DNA of 16,680 bases from DATCVR01 sp036566745. Its GTDB lineage: Bacteria; Actinomycetota; Actinomycetes; Jiangellales; Jiangellaceae. Numbering within the stretch: the stretch's first letter is position 1; each line of letters starts with the position of its first letter. The stretch spans positions 1 to 16,680 of the forward strand of contig DATCVR010000172.1 of assembly GCA_036566745.1 (NCBI GenBank), given 5' to 3'. The notes under the pieces were generated by a model, which did no database searches, was not told the origin of the DNA, and saw only the letters and a program-made list of their open reading frames with translations. Both the position numbers and the translations under genes were made by a program. Positions 14,650 through 16,680 of the stretch are shown here, piece after piece.

Positions 14650-14753
14650 AGTCACGTCGATCTTCGCCGACGCGGCATGATCGCGCCGGGCGTGATCGGC
14701 GGCAGCTGATGTGTCGAGTGAGTCCAAGGGCGGTGCAGGCATTCGCATCCCGT

Positions 14754-14784
14754 CTGACTTCGAGCGCGCTCCACTTCCTAGCGT
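14754..14784 (+). promoter_or_regulatory. Second MerR-type promoter, driving the lipoprotein gene
   Basis: The -35 box CTGACT (14754-14759) and the -10 box TAGCGT (14779-14784) are 19 bp apart. The spacer agrees with that of the SDR promoter at 15 of 19 positions, including TCGAGCGCGCTC. The dyad is less perfect here (8 of 11 arm positions). Predicted transcription starts near 14791, leaving a leader of about 33 nt with AGGAGG at 14811-14816. Confidence 0.75.
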
Positions 14785-14823
14785 CGTGGGTCAGACCGAT
14801 TTCCGATTCCAGGAGGCAACAGT

Positions 14824-15345
14824 ATGACCAACGTCCCCAGCCGACAGCTCGGCGAAAAGGCGGTCTCGGCGCGGAGCCTGGGCCGCAACGTGCCGAACAT
14901 GAACGCGACTCGGTTCACGTCGTCGGTCGCGCTACTGGGCGTGGTGCTCGGCCTGACCGCCTGCTCGTCGTCGGACAGTACCTCGGCTGGCGCATCGTCG
15001 TCACCCACCAGCCAGTCGACGACAGCCATGGCCAGCCCGTCCGCGTCTCCCACGGCTTTGACGCAGCCCACCCCCTCGATGTCGCCAATGCCCTCGGAGA
15101 CGGCCATTGCCGCGGCCGAGATCACCGGAGCGTGGGTCACTGACGACGGACAGCTGCGGATCGATTTCCGGGCCGATGGCACCTTCGTTGAAGACTTCAA
15201 CGGCGAGAAGGGCGCGTATGACGGCGAGTACACCGTCGAGGGTTCCATGCTGACTCTGACCACCAGCTCGGGGATCACCGTCCACGGCACCTTCACCGGC
15301 GACGGCCTCGAGGTCGACGGCTACGAACTCCAGCGCGAATCGTGA
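14824..15345 (+). CDS. Putative lipoprotein, MerR-controlled
   Basis: A 173-residue secreted lipoprotein. After an unusually long, basic N-region (residues 1-30) comes a hydrophobic segment (SSVALLGVVLGL) and the lipobox LTAC with Cys47 as the lipidated residue. A Ser/Thr/Pro-rich linker (about 48-95) leads to a compact beta-rich domain (ITGAWVTDDGQLRIDFRADG onward) like small lipocalin-type folds. I do not recognise a named family. ATG 14824 is chosen because AGGAGG (14811-14816) lies 7 nt upstream. Met26 would give a conventional signal length but has no binding site. It has its own MerR-type promoter and follows the regulator gene, so it should be induced together with the SDR. It is probably anchored on the outer face of the membrane. 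Function unknown. Confidence 0.82.
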   Translation: MTNVPSRQLGEKAVSARSLGRNVPNMNATRFTSSVALLGVVLGLTACSSSDSTSAGASSSPTSQSTTAMASPSASPTALTQPTPSMSPMPSETAIAAAEITGAWVTDDGQLRIDFRADGTFVEDFNGEKGAYDGEYTVEGSMLTLTTSSGITVHGTFTGDGLEVDGYELQRES

Positions 15346-15351
15346 CGCCCG

Positions 15352-15576
15352 CTCGCTGAACTGACGGATGGGCCGAGCAGAAGCCTGCACTCATCGGCCG
15401 GCCCGATGGCGAGCGATGGACGGGGCGCGCAAGTCATCCGGTCACCGCACACCCGTCGCCTCCTCGGCCGCGCTCCGCTCCGGCTCCGGCACGGCGGGAC
15501 GGATCGAGGACCGCGACTCGGATGCATGCTCGCCACACCAAGCAAGAATCCGCTCCCACGAATCAGCGACGGTCAT
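15352..15576 (-). pseudogene. SUKH (SMI1/KNR4)-like remnant
   Basis: From ATG 15576 the minus strand reads MTVADSWERILAWCGEHAS and, further on, SAAEEATGVR, then stops at TGA (15442-15444). Past the stop the same frame gives PDDLRA, the sequence expected next in SMI1/KNR4 proteins (GV-x-LPDDLRA). After a frame change ADECRLLLGPSVSSAS continues to about 15352. So an early nonsense codon and a frameshift break what looks like the N-terminal half of a SUKH domain. SUKH proteins include immunity proteins of polymorphic toxin systems. It starts 22 nt after the anchored protein gene on the same strand. No toxin gene is visible. The family call rests on short motifs. Confidence 0.5.
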
Positions 15577-15598
15577 CGTTGCAGGATACGGAGCCGTG

Positions 15599-16312
15599 TC
15601 AGCCGGCCTCGGTGACGTCGAACCACGCGGCCGCAGCGTACGGCTCGGCGGGATCCGCTGCGTGGTTCTCGCCGCCTTCGACCACGAGATAGCGGCCAGG
15701 CGGCAGCCCGTCGCCGGTGTAGACCCAGGTTCCCGAGGTCTCCAGCGGTTCCAAGCTCTCCGGTTCGCGCCCCGTGGCCAGGAGCGTGACCGACGGAGTG
15801 GAGTCGTCGTCGGCCGACGAGCCACCCGCGACGTCGAACAGCGGGGTCGCGCCGCCGCGGACCACCTCGGGGCGGCTGTCGGTCAGCTTGCGGACCGTCG
15901 CCTCGACGTCTCCCGGCTGGTAGTCGCTCGCCGAGCGGACGACAACGGCGTCCCACGTCTCGTCGGGAGCGAGGCCGACGATGACCCGGACCGCGGGAGC
16001 GTCGCCGTACCCGCCGTCCGGACGCCGCGTGTGAACGACCGCCCAGACCGTCGCCGGGTCGTCGAGTGCGGCGAGCGCATCGGCTGCGCCGTCGGGCACG
16101 TCGGTCGTCCCGTCGGCGACCGCGGCAACGAAGTCACGCGCGGACTCGATGGCGGCGTCCTCGCTGGGCGGGATCGCGCAGCCGCACGCCGCCCGCGTCC
16201 CGACGACAAGCATGGTGACACCGACGGCGACGACCACCGCCACGACGATCACGAGCAGCCGCCACCGCGGTCGCCGCCGCGCGGCGGCGAGTGGGTCGGC
16301 TGCCAGCGTCAC
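15599..16312 (-). CDS. Membrane-anchored hypothetical protein
   Basis: A 237-residue protein with a short basic cytoplasmic start (AARRRPRWR), one membrane helix at about residues 18-38 and a large acidic extracytoplasmic part. Cys43 and Cys45 lie just outside the helix (AACGCAIPPS). The mature part has alternating beta-like and loop segments and a run rich in Ser/Asp (GGSSADDDSTPS, about 163-174). I recognise no family. The start is GTG 16312, which overlaps the stop of the upstream ORF as GTGA and has no clear Shine-Dalgarno sequence, suggesting translational coupling. The SUKH-like remnant follows in the same orientation. Third-position GC is high, supporting a real gene. Confidence 0.72.
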   Translation of the reverse strand: MTLAADPLAAARRRPRWRLLVIVVAVVVAVGVTMLVVGTRAACGCAIPPSEDAAIESARDFVAAVADGTTDVPDGAADALAALDDPATVWAVVHTRRPDGGYGDAPAVRVIVGLAPDETWDAVVVRSASDYQPGDVEATVRKLTDSRPEVVRGGATPLFDVAGGSSADDDSTPSVTLLATGREPESLEPLETSGTWVYTGDGLPPGRYLVVEGGENHAADPAEPYAAAAWFDVTEAG

Positions 16313-16587
16313 GGTGAGTCATTCTGCCCCGAGCGCCAGTCGCGCAGGAACAACTCCTGCCACAAGAGCTGGAGTTGGTCGATACGCCGGACGAGTCCAC
16401 AGTCGGCCGCGGGGGCAAGGTCGGTGAAGATGGTGGTCATCTCGTCGACGAGGTCCTGCTGCTTGCTGCTGTTCCGGTACGCGTCGTCGCCTAACGCCTC
16501 GGGCACGCGGACCCCTTGATCACCCTGCGGGTCTATGCACACGTGATCCGGCGTAGCGCTGCCGGAGTGGCCGACATCTTCGCCCAT
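16309..16587 (-). CDS. Small ORF coupled to the anchored protein gene; true start uncertain
   Basis: An open frame of up to 92 residues. Its last part (MTTIFTDLAPAADCGLVRR onward, ending WQELFLRDWRSGQNDSP) looks like a helical protein, and its TGA overlaps the GTG of the next gene. The first third, between 16495 and 16587, is antisense to a tyrosine recombinase remnant and is probably not coding in this direction. ATG 16440 (43 residues) is the conservative start; neither start has a good ribosome binding site. The gene may have lost its 5' end when the recombinase sequence arrived. No family recognised. Confidence 0.4.
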   Translation of the reverse strand: MGEDVGHSGSATPDHVCIDPQGDQGVRVPEALGDDAYRNSSKQQDLVDEMTTIFTDLAPAADCGLVRRIDQLQLLWQELFLRDWRSGQNDSP

Positions 16588-16680
16588 GAGGTCGATACGG
16601 ACGAGGCCCGCGACGACCCCCGACGAGGACGATCCGCCAGCCGCCGCGCTGGTGCCGCGTTAGCAAAGGCGTTAGCAACG
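16456..16680 (+). pseudogene. Tyrosine recombinase (phage-type integrase) C-terminal remnant, runs off the window
   Basis: Frame 1 reads RLGHADPLITLRVYAHVIRR from 16495, the hallmark C-terminus of tyrosine recombinases. It contains the H of the LGH box and the nucleophilic Tyr in VYAHV, then GVADIFAHEVD and an Arg/Ala-rich tail. Directly upstream the same frame gives LLLAAVPVRVVA (16456-16491), as expected before LGH, but a TAA (16492-16494) separates the two. The N-terminal domains and the first catalytic Arg are absent. It therefore looks like the broken end of an integrated element whose body lies to the right or has been lost. The frame is still open at 16680. Confidence 0.65.
16657..16678 (+). 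repeat. 10-bp tandem direct repeat, 12-bp period
   Basis: GCGTTAGCAA occurs at 16657-16666 and 16669-16678, separated by AG. It lies in the tail of the recombinase remnant, where it encodes ALA-K-ALA-type sequence. It may be a simple coding repeat or part of an attachment or excisionase site. Confidence 0.5.

Noticed and set aside
15368..16519. 383-residue forward ORF
   Set aside because: Arg/Asp-rich shadow opposite the anchored hypothetical protein, with no start signal or family match.
1..16680. CRISPR arrays, tRNA or rRNA genes
   Set aside because: No regularly spaced repeats and no cloverleaf or rRNA-like stretches were found by eye on either strand.

Overview
The window is a very GC-rich stretch of chromosome. 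Codon third positions are almost always G or C, GTG and TTG starts are common, and genes are tightly coupled. Together with the families present (PucR, DUF1989, DoxX, actinobacterial-style GT1 and MerR proteins) this points to a high-GC actinobacterium, plausibly a Nocardioides-like member of the Propionibacteriales. The genus is a guess.

Left part (1-3016): a complete transaldolase gene, a short convergent gap, and a PucR-type regulator on the minus strand. The PucR gene is divergent from the main catabolic operon and shares a 117-bp promoter region with it that contains an inverted repeat (3045-3060).

Catabolic block (3134-8874, + strand): a DUF1989 protein, a candidate 44-codon ORF joined to both neighbours by 4-nt stop/start overlaps, an amidase-signature hydrolase, an Old Yellow Enzyme-type flavin oxidoreductase and a CE4-fold hydrolase of the imidase/PuuE type. 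A clear hairpin terminator follows, then an NCS1 cytosine/purine/hydantoin-type permease. Read together this suggests uptake and stepwise breakdown of a cyclic N-heterocycle (imide, ureide or pyrimidine-like): reduction of a ring C=C, ring opening, then amide hydrolysis. The substrate is inferred, not shown. A small membrane protein whose 3' end looks frameshifted follows.

Middle (9620-12958): a minus-strand pair (DoxX membrane protein, then an NDH-2-like FAD oxidoreductase), a 449-bp intergenic region, and a GT1 glycosyltransferase with a strong leader hairpin.

MerR module (13220-15345): an SDR oxidoreductase and a cysteine-free MerR regulator overlap as TGATG. The next gene is a lipoprotein. 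Both promoters have the same layout: a -35 and a TAGCGT -10 separated by 19 bp, with a nearly identical dyad. This is a two-promoter MerR regulon read directly from sequence. The SDR transcript is probably leaderless.

Right part (15346-16680) and scattered decay: a SUKH (SMI1/KNR4)-like remnant, an anchored hypothetical protein with an upstream overlapping small ORF, and the C-terminal end of a tyrosine recombinase interrupted by TAA, running off the window. A frameshifted Lrp/AsnC remnant lies at 12968-13191. Several broken genes in a few kilobases mark the right half as a region of gene turnover. No tRNA, rRNA, CRISPR array or intact insertion sequence was seen.
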